This document shows, piece by piece, positions 55,337-64,000 of a stretch of DNA of 64,000 nucleotides. Below the pieces are notes generated by a model, which was not told the origin of the DNA, made no database searches, and worked only from the letters and a program-made list of their open reading frames with translations. The translations under genes and the position numbers were made by a program. Source of the stretch: Meghimatium bilineatum (Eukaryota; Mollusca; Gastropoda; Stylommatophora; Philomycidae); contig CM067298.1 in the NCBI GenBank assembly GCA_034231615.1, positions 31,874,127 to 31,938,126 of the forward strand, written 5' to 3'. How positions within the stretch are numbered: position 1 is the first letter of the stretch; the number at the start of each line of letters is the position of its first letter.

Positions 55337-55504
55337 GATGGAGACTATGGCGGTGATCAAGGCATTTGAGTGTGAATGCACACAGAAGGTAACACAGGTC
55401 TGCATCTTGAGCTAATCTATGGGTGTGATTGGGAGGGTACGGGTGGGTATCGTTCGCGAACAGTGGAATATGACCTTGAGAGGGGTGGTGGTTGCTGAGG
55501 GTGG
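55337..55504. other. Unassigned, GC-richer spacer
   Basis: Possibly the degraded upstream part of the RNase H fragment that follows. No motif is seen. Confidence 0.3.
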
Positions 55505-55795
55505 TTGCATTTGTTTTCGTGTTGGGACATGTGGGTGTTCGAGGCAATGAAAGAGCAGATCAACTGGGGTCGTGAGTGATTGTGGCGCGGGGCGGTGGCG
55601 CAGTGGATCGGGATGACGTTTTGAACTCCTTGAGAGTTATAGCACGCAAGAGTGAGACTTGTGTGGATGATGATTCCTTTTCAATGGCCGGAATTGGAGA
55701 TCGGGGTTTGGGGTCCGGTGTTGATAGGGGGAGCATTTTGGAGGGCGCAGATGAATGGTAGTCGACCAGCATGGGACTGGTGTTGTCAGTAGAAG
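55505..55795 (+). pseudogene. RNase H C-terminal fragment of another LINE
   Basis: The plus strand reads VFVLGHVGVRGNERADQLGS, a stop, then GGGAVDRDDVLNSLRVIARK and MAGIGDRGLGSGVDRGSILE. GH-x-GV-x-GNE-x-AD-x-L is the last RNase H motif, with the catalytic Asp intact. The rest resembles the linker that follows it in some LINEs. It differs in sequence from both family A copies. Confidence 0.65.
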
Positions 55796-55812
55796 TGTAA
55801 TGGTGGATACAC

Positions 55813-55850
55813 TCAGAAAGAGAGAGAGAGAGAGAAAGAGAGAGATCGAG
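55813..55850 (+). repeat. (AG)n microsatellite
   Basis: AGAAAGAGAGAGAGAGAGAAAGAGAGAG-type run. Confidence 0.9.
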
Positions 55851-55894
55851 ATCGGAGCAGCTATGAACGTATCCAGTTTGCAGTGATGATCCGA

Positions 55895-56043
55895 CGACCA
55901 ACAAACCAACCAACCAACCAACCAACCAACCAACCAACCAACCAACCAACCAACCAACCAACCAACCAACCAACCAACCAACCAACCAACCAACCAACCA
56001 ACCAACCAACCAACCAACCAACCAACCAACCAACCAACCAACC

Positions 56044-56084
<41 letters not shown>

Positions 56085-56110
56085 GTTAACTAGGTTACTA
56101 GCTAACTAGC
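55895..56110 (+). repeat. (CCAA)n passing into (CTAA)n
   Basis: About 36 CCAA units (to 56043) change to CTAA units (to about 56085) and then erode (GTTAACTAGGTTACTAGC). The minus-strand frames reading WLVGWLVG over 130-160 codons are produced by the 4-bp period alone. Confidence 0.97.
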
Positions 56111-57189
56111 TAACTAATTGGCTGTGAAACACCGCGTGCGAGATAGTCGTGAATAGCAATCGTCTCGGCGAAGATTCAATATACACCCGCGCGCCCGTCG
56201 ATACACAGGCAGGCATGGTACTGGGGAGATTCCCAGGAGTGAGTCCGTCATCTAAGACATCTATATATATGCAAACATTGGGATGTGTCCATAAACTCAT
56301 ATTAACATTCTTAATAATAATTTGCTGATATTTTTTTAACCACGAGTGCGCCATTTAAATCTTCAAAATAAAACTTGATTACCAAGAAATCATTTTAGAT
56401 ATGTTCTGATTAGTTACAGAAAGTTCAAAGAGAGAAATGCGCTTTGGCGCCAACATCTTATATAGCACACTGTATACTTTCCAACAATTTTCCATGCAAT
56501 CTTAGCAAGTCTCATTTGATGAAATAGACATAGTGCCAACATCTGACTTATGTCGTGAAGTGTGTTCTATAAACAAATAACTCCGTGTGCTACAAGGATC
56601 TGTTAGGAGATGTCAGTCAGAATTATTCATATAAATGACATATTGCTTTATTTTGGTATATCATAATATTAAAAAAAAAGAGTTGAACGTTATACAAATA
56701 CACGAAATCGACGTATTTGATTCAACTTTAAAATATACAATTTTGTTATTATTTTTTGTTTATATAGTTGTTTTGTTTCCTTTTCATTTCTGAATTTTAA
56801 TATTTTAACAACGATTCTATATCTTTAATATTGTGGTCTTAGGTATTAGGTCTATTGATTATTCTCTTCGCACACCGGACACGTTCATAGGTGCTCAGAT
56901 CTCCGCTTCAGTAAATCTCTCAGGGTATAACGGCTGATAGTTCCGGCTCTATGTTCTTTGTCAGGAGAGCTCAAACAAATTGTGGGCTTACTTGTATTCA
57001 ATGTATAGCATCTAGTTCGCTTGCATTTTTAGTTTTATTGTGTCTTGCATTTCTGTGCGATAAAGACCCATTTGTCGAAACGTACATTTTCGTGCTATTC
57101 ACTATGTTTCGTGAATTGCAAAACGTATTGCTGTATGCTCTTTCAACATATTCTTACAATTTTACTTCATTTCCATCTGTGCGGTAGAG
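56111..57189. other. Unassigned region
   Basis: AT-rich with no recognisable genes or arrays. A plus frame of 78 codons (56951-57187) is hydrophobic and unassigned. Confidence 0.3.
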
Positions 57190-57360
57190 AGAACAGCTCG
57201 AATGGTCAATGCATCAGGTTAAGCCCAATCACAGGAAACTGCTTCCGGCCAGTTCAGACAGCTATAACAATCTGCTTATTTATAATGCGTAGAAAATCCC
57301 CACAACCAAAAATATGCTGGGATTGTAGCTGTACTGAAAAGTATTTATACCAACTTCAAA
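57190..57360 (+). mobile_element. SINE S3, copy 2
   Basis: ATCAGGTTAAGCCCAATCAC (eroded B-box), CTTCCGGCCAGTTCAGACAG, TTTATAATGCGTAGAAAATC, CCCACAACCAAAAATATGCT parallel the body at 43360-43480. A 147-codon plus frame overlaps it and is therefore discounted. Confidence 0.5.
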
Positions 57361-57424
57361 GGCCACCGAAGTTGGACCTGTCGAACTATCATAGTAAACA
57401 AAACGTTGACAATGTTGACTGCAA

Positions 57425-57505
57425 TACGTCTTGTTGGAAATCTAGGACCATTGGCCTGCTACAAGAGAGATCCAGCAAGAGTGTGTGAAGGAACGCTGGG
57501 GAGAA
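57425..57505 (+). mobile_element. SINE-like repeat S1, 3' half
   Basis: CTTGTTGGAAATCTAGGACC, CCTGCTACAAGAGAGATCCA, GCAAGAGTGTGTGAAGGAAC, GCTGGGGAGAAAG follow the S1 order. The tail has lost its GAA purity. Confidence 0.65.
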
Positions 57506-58139
57506 AGAAACCAACTACTCTAAAGTAATTTTTACTAATTGATGTCACAAGAAATTACATCTTCAATGCAAATATTGTACCATTTTTTTGTTTGCGCATT
57601 TCATTTATAGTAAAACTCAAATGTTTAAAAGCTATATTGTGGTTTGTAATTGAACCATTTAATTGTTGTTCGTCCATCACAAATGTTGATGACCATTTGT
57701 TACATACACTTTTGAAATTTATTTATATCCCTGACTATGAGTTCGTTGATGGATAATGACCCATATTCTGGCCGCAAATAACTTCAATGGTTTTTTTTTA
57801 TCTACCCGTGACGTTCTAGCTACTCTCAGCTGTTGAACTGATGAATAGTTTTCCAAGAATGTTTTTACTGCGAAAGTTATCGTTCTAAACTTTAAGCCCA
57901 TGTTTCTGAATACATAAAATTGCATTGACATTTAACATTAATGTACCCTATAGTCTACATATAGAGTATCCACGACGAAGACAACGTTTTGGAACAAACT
58001 ATGACTTGATATATTTATATATATATTTCACTTGTTATAGTGAATCATTTATCTGTATGTTGGTTGTATTGGAGTCTCTGTCTACAGACATTATTTCTTT
58101 TTTTTTTCGGTATTGATCTTATTGTTGTGATTGAGTCAA
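57506..58139. other. Unassigned region
   Basis: AT-rich, nothing recognised. Confidence 0.3.
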
Positions 58140-58760
58140 CTTTTATTGAGTAGGTTTATGTGATCTTGCAGCTCTTCTCTTGAACTGTAGAGTATGTACT
58201 GATCGCCAGCAAAGAGTAGTTCAGTTAATTCATTTTGATGTAAAGCGTGTGGTGATGTTTCTACTGCTTTTGTAATATTATCTATATAAATGATAAACAA
58301 TGATGGTGATAATCACACCGCTATCTATCCCCCAAAGTTTTTGAAAACCACTTTATAAGTCCTGCATTTGTTCAAACTGCACTTTCACTATCTTTGTATA
58401 TGGCTCTTACACAGTCTAATAATATTCCCTATATTTCATACTTTTCTAGAATATTCCAGAGTACTTCTCTGTTTATATGGTCGATAGCTTTCTCTTTATC
58501 TATAACAGCAATATTCATTTGGCTTCTGTATTCTATTGTCTTTCCACTAACTTGTCGTAGAGAAATTATTGCATCTGTACATCCTCTTCCTTTTCTAAGC
58601 CTGAACTAAGCACTGAGTCTAAGATAAGTTTTATCCTTCATTTTAATAATCTTACGAACAATTTACGGACAAGACTAAGCAATGAGATACCTCTGCATGT
58701 GCCACAATTAATTTGAATTAGTTCTTACATAAGATCTAGAGCATATTTCTGTGAACTCTG
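58140..58760 (-). pseudogene. LINE RT palm fragment (family I)
   Basis: The minus strand reads FRRKGRGCTDAIISLRQVSG, then NIAVIDKEKAIDHINREVLW, NILEKYEIYRELLDCVRAIY, KDSESAV. Further down, frame-shifted, it reads ELLFAGDQYILYSSREELQD. The last is motif C with LFADD changed to LFAGD. It is dead through several stops. Orientation and motif order are those of a LINE RT distinct from families A and B. Confidence 0.8.
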
Positions 58761-58911
58761 AAATCCTCTACTCGCTTGTTGGACATGTTGTAGTTTCATG
58801 CTGAATCAACACTTAAAATATCACAATTTATACATCATCCGAATATATCACTCCGTTTACGTCGCCATCTTGGAACTTTATCATCGTTGTCAATAACCTA
58901 AAAAATATTAG

Positions 58912-59060
58912 CCATGGATTATATACACCACCAGTATCGATAACTTAGAAAATGCTTGCCATGGATTATATACACCACCAGTATCGATAACTTAGAAAAT
59001 GCTTGCCATGGATTATATACACCACCAGTATCGATAACTTAGAAAATGCTTGCCATGGAT
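58912..59060 (+). repeat. 47-bp tandem repeat, about 3 copies
   Basis: CCATGGATTATATACACCAC, CAGTATCGATAACTTAGAAA, ATGCTTG starts at 58912, 58959 and 59006, with a partial copy at 59053. The copies are nearly identical. Confidence 0.95.
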
Positions 59061-59227
59061 TATATAAATCAACGTATGCAAAAGGCGGATTATCTGTTTG
59101 GACCAGGAAATCGTTAATGTTGATGATATATAAAATATAAAAAAATCATTGCAATAAGTGTCATTATCATCACGTGCTGTCTCCACACACAACGATGTTT
59201 GCCTACAACAGACCTCGAACATCCTCT

Positions 59228-59342
59228 GTCTGTTGCCGTGGTAACGCACACATACGTGTCATGAGTGTCTGTTGCCTTGGTGATGCACGAATATCTGTCA
59301 CGAGTGTCTGTTGCTGTGGTGGCGCACACATACGTGTCATTA
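59228..59342 (+). repeat. 39-bp tandem repeat, 3 copies
   Basis: TGTCTGTTGCCGTGGTAACG, CACACATACGTGTCATGAG and two diverged copies follow each other. The period of 39 keeps frames open on both strands, but there is no sign of coding. Confidence 0.9.
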
Positions 59343-59344
59343 GA

Positions 59345-60575
59345 AATCATCATCATCAAATGCCGTCTCCGCAACGAAGGTTGGCTGCAAAGTATCTCCA
59401 ACATCTCCTGTCTCTTGTCTTGGTGGTGCACTCTGCTAGACTGTAACCTGTCCATCATGTAATGTTACTCTCCCACTTGTATCTCTGCCTACCTCTTGCT
59501 CGCTTCCCTTTGACTTTACCCTCAAGTGAGGTCTTCAATAAGGTGTCATGTCTTTTAATGTGTCCAAAGTATTTTATTTGCCTGATCTTTATTTCTCTTA
59601 GTAGTTCTTTCTTCATATTAAGTGTCTTTAGCACCTCTTTATTTGTTTTCTTCTCTTTCCATGATGTTCTCCCTATTCTTCTATATACCCACATCTCAAA
59701 GGCATCAATTTTGTCTTCTAATTGTTTATTTAGTGTCCATGTTTCTGAGCCATACATTAATATGGAATAGATGTAGCATTTTATAATTCTCATTTTTAAC
59801 TTGTTTGTAATTTGTTTAGATATTAATAATTTCCTCATGTCATTGAATGTACTTTTAGCCATTCCTATTCTCCTTTTAACTTCTGTTTCACATCTGCCAT
59901 CATTTGTGACTATGTGTCCAAGATATTGATACTGTTTTACTTGTTGTAGTTTCTCTCCCTGTATGTTTATGTTTACCTCCTGTTCTTCTGTGTCTTTGCT
60001 GATTATCATGGTATTTGATTTTTGAATGTTTATATCCAGTCCATATTCATTACTTGATTTATTGACTTGATCTATTAGTCTTTGTAGTTCATGTTCACTT
60101 TCTGCTAAAAGAACAGTGTCATCTGCATATCTAATATTGTTTATTATTTTCCCATTGATCTTGAGTCCTGGTATTTCTTCTATATTTTTAAAGATATTTT
60201 CTGTGTAGATATTAAATAGGCTTGGTGATAAAATGCATCCTTGTCTTACCCCTCTTCTTATTTCTATGTATGGAGAGTAGCTGTTTTCACACCTTATTGA
60301 TGCAGTTTGTTCCCAATATATATTTATAATCAGCCTGATGTCTTTTCCATCTATGACTATTTCTTGAAGACATTTGATTAATTTTTCATGTTGGACTCTG
60401 TCAAAGGTCTTGCTGTAGTCTATGAAGCAAATATAGATACTTTTTTTGGACTTCTATATATTTATCTATCACTAGCCGGATACTCAGTATAGCTTCTCTG
60501 GTTCCTTTGTTTTTCCTAAAACCGAATTGTTCTTCACCGACCTCCATGTCTATCTTGTTCTTAACGATGAAAGAG
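59345..60575 (-). mobile_element. 5'-truncated non-LTR retrotransposon (family B), best copy
   Basis: The minus strand starts in the RT with GEEQFGFRKNKGTREAI (about 60540). One frameshift falls in an A run near 60445. Then the frame stays open for about 330 codons: GVRQGCILSPSLFNIYTENI, RYADDTVLLAESEHELQRLI (YADD at 60118-60129), QYQYLGHIVTNDGRCETEVK, MYGSETWTLNKQ, WVYRRIGRTSWKEKK, IKYFGHIKRHDTLLK, GRQRYKWESNIT. A TGA at 59455-59457 stands where the other copies have Arg. After it the frame goes on to ECTTKTRDRRCWRYFAANLR, CGDGI and a (TGA)n tail near 59345. No endonuclease remains. An RTE-like affinity is possible but not shown. Confidence 0.92.
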
Positions 60576-61360
60576 TGAGTGAGTTCAAAACAAGTCCTAG
60601 TAAGGTATATTTCGTAAGTTTAAAGCAATATTCATAATAATGTATAATTAATGAACAACACTTGCAGCATAAATAGCTTTAGCGTAAATAAAGTCTTTAG
60701 ACTTACAGGTGCAATCACTTTGATATTAATGAAACTCTATCTGAAACATGATCCAACTGGGATTATTGAAACCAGTGACCAAGCTTTTGTTGATAACGGG
60801 AAGTTTTTAACTGTAAATATCTAAAACATTTTAACAACATGAAACGGCTTACAGAGGCAGTTAATTCTGGAAATTCACTTTGTAAACTCAATGAAGTTCC
60901 CAAAAGTAGAAAGTGTTTTAGTTTTCAAATATGTGTTTGTTATTGCTTTTTTTTAAATGAAACCTACTATGAGTACCTTTTCAATCGTGTCTGGCAGTCT
61001 GGCGGGAGTTATCACGTGTTGTTTGTATAATATCTATTCTCAGCTAGGACAGACGAAACTGCCCCGAAAAGTGTCGTCAGCATAGTGTTGAATATGTTTA
61101 ATAATGACTCATTGCTTTGTCTTGTACAAATATTACCACTGCCCATGATGTGAGAATTTTCTTTTCAAAAATGTTATTTAGCCAACGAGATTAAATGACC
61201 AATTGTGAAAAAAGGTCACCAAACATTCCAGAAAACGAAGATTTTCCATTTTTTAGTTGGAAGGACCGCCTCACTTTACCTAACACACTGGATGGAGAGC
61301 GTTGGTTGGCTGGTTAAGTTATTAAATGCTATCCTGTACATCAATTATTTTAAATTTCCA
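60576..61360. other. Unassigned region
   Basis: AT-rich flank of the family B insertion; nothing recognised. Confidence 0.3.
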
Positions 61361-61455
61361 TTACACACACATAGACACTCATGCACGCACACACATCCAC
61401 ACACACATGCACGCACACATACACATATCCACACACACATCCACACTCACGCACG
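61361..61455 (+). repeat. Impure (AC)n microsatellite
   Basis: ACACACATAGACACTCATGC-type run of CA with GC and TC interruptions. Confidence 0.9.
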
Positions 61456-62610
61456 GGAAGTTTTCAAATAAAACAGGACCCTGCGACGTCACCCATGTCA
61501 ACACGCGAAGAGCGTGAAGGCGTCATCACTGATGACGACATCACTGACGTCAACACATTTTCCACCATACACCACCCGCATTCTTGAATGGATGTTGGTC
61601 GACATCCTTCAACTGTAAGAAATCGAATCAATGCTCGTTGGTCAAATTTTCACGGATTCGTTATCACACCATTCATGTTGTTGTATGCATGCACAGGACA
61701 CTAAACATACGAAGAGAATGACCACGTGACCATTTGTTCATCGATATGTGATTATTACATCAATGATGTCGACTTCACTCTCCTCGCGTGCTGGCATAGC
61801 TGAGGAAGCACATAAGGGTTTAATATGAACACGTCTCGTATGTCAAACGTGTACATATTGATTTATTGGAATAATGTTACGCCCATGCAGTCTTTTGATC
61901 TAACAAGACCTTGTCGGTGTGCTTCTGTTATATGAACAAGTCAAAGAATGAGTCATCCTTGTTACGTAAACATAAATAATAAGCCTTCACAAACATCCCT
62001 GACACATTGATGTATTATTTAAAACAGCAATAAAACTAGTGAGTATCCATGAGTAGTTTTTTTTTTTTCTGTTTGCATTTATGAAATGTATGTATACTGT
62101 TATACAGAAATGATAAAATATTCATTAGGCTTAAGGTTAAAACTGATACTAACAATATGACAATATGTAGTAAGCAACTAGAAGGGAATTTTGTCTGATT
62201 AGATCCCCGATAATTACGTTCAATTGAGCTCTTGCGTACTATTGTGCAATGGGAAAGTTTCTCATATACAGTATATTTATTTGATGCTCACAAGATTCCA
62301 ACTCTCTGCGGTGTGCAATGCATTGAAAATACACCGTCTCCTTGGGGTATACATCTAATTCATAGATAGTATTCTTTATATACAGTGCTTAACTGAACGT
62401 TCTCAGGTGGATCCTGGAGAGAGAAAATACACGTCTCTAAAACTATTACGTATTATGTTAATGTAGAAGTTGATCTAGTAGCTCAAATAGCACCCTAAAT
62501 TTACCTACTGTTCTGAAGTTTCGGTCCAAAAATGATTTTGAATTATGCATTTAATAATCCGAACAAAAGAGAGCAAGAAGTAACTTTGATATTTGTTATT
62601 GTAGATTATG
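61456..62610. other. Unassigned; palindromes with TGACG motifs at 61521-61552
   Basis: CGTCATCACTGATGACG (61521-61537) is a perfect palindrome around a central C, and TGACGTCA (61545-61552) follows. TGACGTCA is the full cAMP-response-element core in animals. There is no adjacent gene to regulate, so function is doubtful. Confidence 0.4.
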
Positions 62611-62615
62611 CTTAA

Positions 62616-62872
62616 ATTGTTGTTCATCATTTGCTTCTCACACAGTCGACACGCTGAAGTTGTTGCTCATCATAAGCTTATCACACAGTCGACACGCTGA
62701 AGTTGTTGCTTAGCATGTTTGCTTCTCACACAGTCGACACGCTGAAGTTGTTGCTTAGCATGTTTGCTTCTCACACAGTCGACACGCTGAAGTTGTTGCT
62801 CATCATAAGCTTATCACACAGTCGACACGCTGAAGTTGTTGCTTAGCATGTTTGCTTCTCACACAGTCGGTA
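62616..62872 (+). repeat. 43/45-bp minisatellite, about 6 copies
   Basis: The unit is AGTTGTTGCTTAGCATGTTT, GCTTCTCACACAGTCGACAC, GCTGA (45 bp). A 43-bp variant carries CATCATAAGCTTATCACAC. The order after the first partial unit is short, long, long, short, long. Each unit has GTCGAC. Confidence 0.95.
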
Positions 62873-63583
62873 CATATTTATTGTCAACTATGAAGAAATT
62901 AAATAAATAACATTCTAAGCAACCTCTTAACGTAGCAAATGGAATATAGTGTATTGTCTTATGTTATATGAAACGCGTTTTATATAGGCGTATGATTAAA
63001 GTAGCTTGTAGAATGTACACGCCTCATATGGTACAGAAAAAAATAAAGTACAAACTTTGCAAGAATTAACTGATGAATCACTATCCAGGCAAAGAATAGA
63101 ATCAAACAATGAAATGGATTTTTGCAAGCTAATACACCGTTTCAAACAACAACAAAAATATAATAGAGATTCTCATCGATGCTGCAGTGTTTGTGATCTG
63201 TTGCTGAGATTTTCAGGTATAAGAAAATATCAGAAGAAAGAAGACGAGATTTAAACCAATTCCATTCGGCTGGCACAGATTCGCCTCACAACTTGAGGCA
63301 ACACATTTTCCGACTTCGACCAATCCGCACCGTAAAAAGATGCATAAAGGGTGAAACCAACAGAAACACTGTCACTTTAAAGTATGTCAAACGATGTGAA
63401 ACAGGAGGTTGGGGTGTTAAGTTGGTGACCTCAACACACGAGCTCAACTGTGATAAAGTTTGCTGAAGACCCATATCTTGTGTGCTGGGAGGGAATCTAC
63501 CTCTTTTTCTACATTATTTGTCCAAATGTCACGAAAATTTCCATAATTTCCTCTGGAGAAGAAGACTACTTAGCTCGTGTGAT
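62873..63583. other. Unassigned; 65-codon frame at 63057-63254
   Basis: A plus frame reads ...QRIESNNEMDFCKLIHRFKQ...HRCCSVCDLLLRFSG. Its polar composition with a CC-x-x-C is more protein-like than most here, but I recognise no family and see no partner exon. Confidence 0.3.
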
Positions 63584-64000
63584 TTCACCTTATAGGCGCA
63601 TTGAATAAAACATTTCACCTTATAGGCGCATTGAATAAAACATTTCACCTTATAGGCGCATTGAATAAAACATGTCACCTTATAGGCACATTGAATAAAA
63701 CATTTCACCTTATAGGCGCATTGAATAAAACATTTCACCTTATAGGCGCATTGAATAAAACATTTCACCTTATAGGCGCATTGAATAAAACATTTCACCT
63801 TATAGGCGCATTGAATAAAACATTTCACCTTATAGGCGCATTGAGTAAAACATTTCACCTTATAGGTGCATTGAGTAAAACATTTCACCTTATAGGCACA
63901 TTGAATAAAACATTTCACCTTATAGGCGCATTGAGTAAAACATTTCACCTTATAGGCACATTGAGTAAAACATTTCACCTTATAGGCACATTGAATAAAA
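63584..64000 (-). repeat. 30-bp minisatellite running off the window
   Basis: The unit is TATAGGCGCATTGAATAAAA, CATTTCACCT, with 14 copies to the edge. As 30 bp is ten codons, the minus strand stays open (63529-63978) with the repeat KCFIQCAYKV. Unit differences include both silent and replacement changes (I/T, A/T, K-T), so there is no sign of protein-level constraint. It probably continues beyond 64000. Confidence 0.95.

Noticed and set aside
55560..56045. Frames of 134-161 codons reading WLVGWLVG repeats
   Set aside because: They are produced by a pure (CCAA)n tract on the other strand. The non-repeat part overlaps an RNase H fragment in the opposite direction.
57045..57488. 147-codon plus frame
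   Set aside because: Its C-terminal two thirds is S3 and S1 repeat sequence.

Overview
The window looks like intergenic, repeat-dense DNA from an animal nucleus. It is AT-rich with no operon-like gene packing, and every coding trace I can identify comes from a transposable element. The mix of non-LTR retrotransposon remnants, tRNA-headed SINEs with a shared central block, mariner and hAT ends and many unrelated minisatellites fits an invertebrate, most plausibly a mollusc (perhaps a gastropod). That assignment is inference from general repeat style. I found no host protein-coding gene, rRNA, intact tRNA or CRISPR array. Family labels (A-K for LINEs, S1-S5 for SINE-like repeats, R1-R5 for other dispersed repeats) are local to this answer.

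Layout. 1-3 kb: a GC-richer dispersed repeat (second copy at 54.7-55.3 kb), a reverse transcriptase (RT) fragment, and the 3' end of an RNase H-bearing LINE. 4.4-5.9 kb: two LINE 3' ends, one ending in a (TTA)n tail. 6.1-8.2 kb: three tandem arrays with units of about 15, 35 and 44 bp. 8.2-14 kb: mostly unassigned, with a LINE fragment, a possible hAT end and a 25-bp minisatellite. 14.3-26.2 kb: SINE-like repeats, a mariner remnant, LINE ends of families H and J, and microsatellites. 28.9-34.2 kb: two opposed LINE fragments, then 16-, 45- and 22-bp arrays. 35.3-45 kb: LINE 3' ends and a composite hAT-like element (40.68-41.55 kb) whose 38-bp CpG-rich array sits just inside one terminus.

45.1-48.5 kb (minus strand) holds the best-preserved element, a 5'-truncated LINE with endonuclease, RT, RNase H and C-terminal zinc-knuckle segments. 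It is disabled by two single-base indels, a 144-bp and a 16-bp tandem duplication, and a stop codon just after the YADD motif. 49.1-52.2 kb is a degenerate 30-bp array followed by about 50 copies of a 50-bp minisatellite; a 19-unit variant string recurs in it 994 bp apart. 53.1-54.1 kb is a LINE copy carrying two later insertions. 55-64 kb has an RNase H fragment, (CCAA)n, a second fairly preserved LINE (59.3-60.6 kb, minus) and minisatellites, one running off the right edge.

No genes work together here in a pathway. The visible biology is layered transposon insertion and decay plus local tandem amplification. The most interesting signals are the hAT-like element with an amplified subterminal repeat, the higher-order structure of the 44-, 45- and 50-bp arrays, and the (GAA)n tail shared by LINE families A and G and the S1 repeat, which suggests shared mobilisation machinery.
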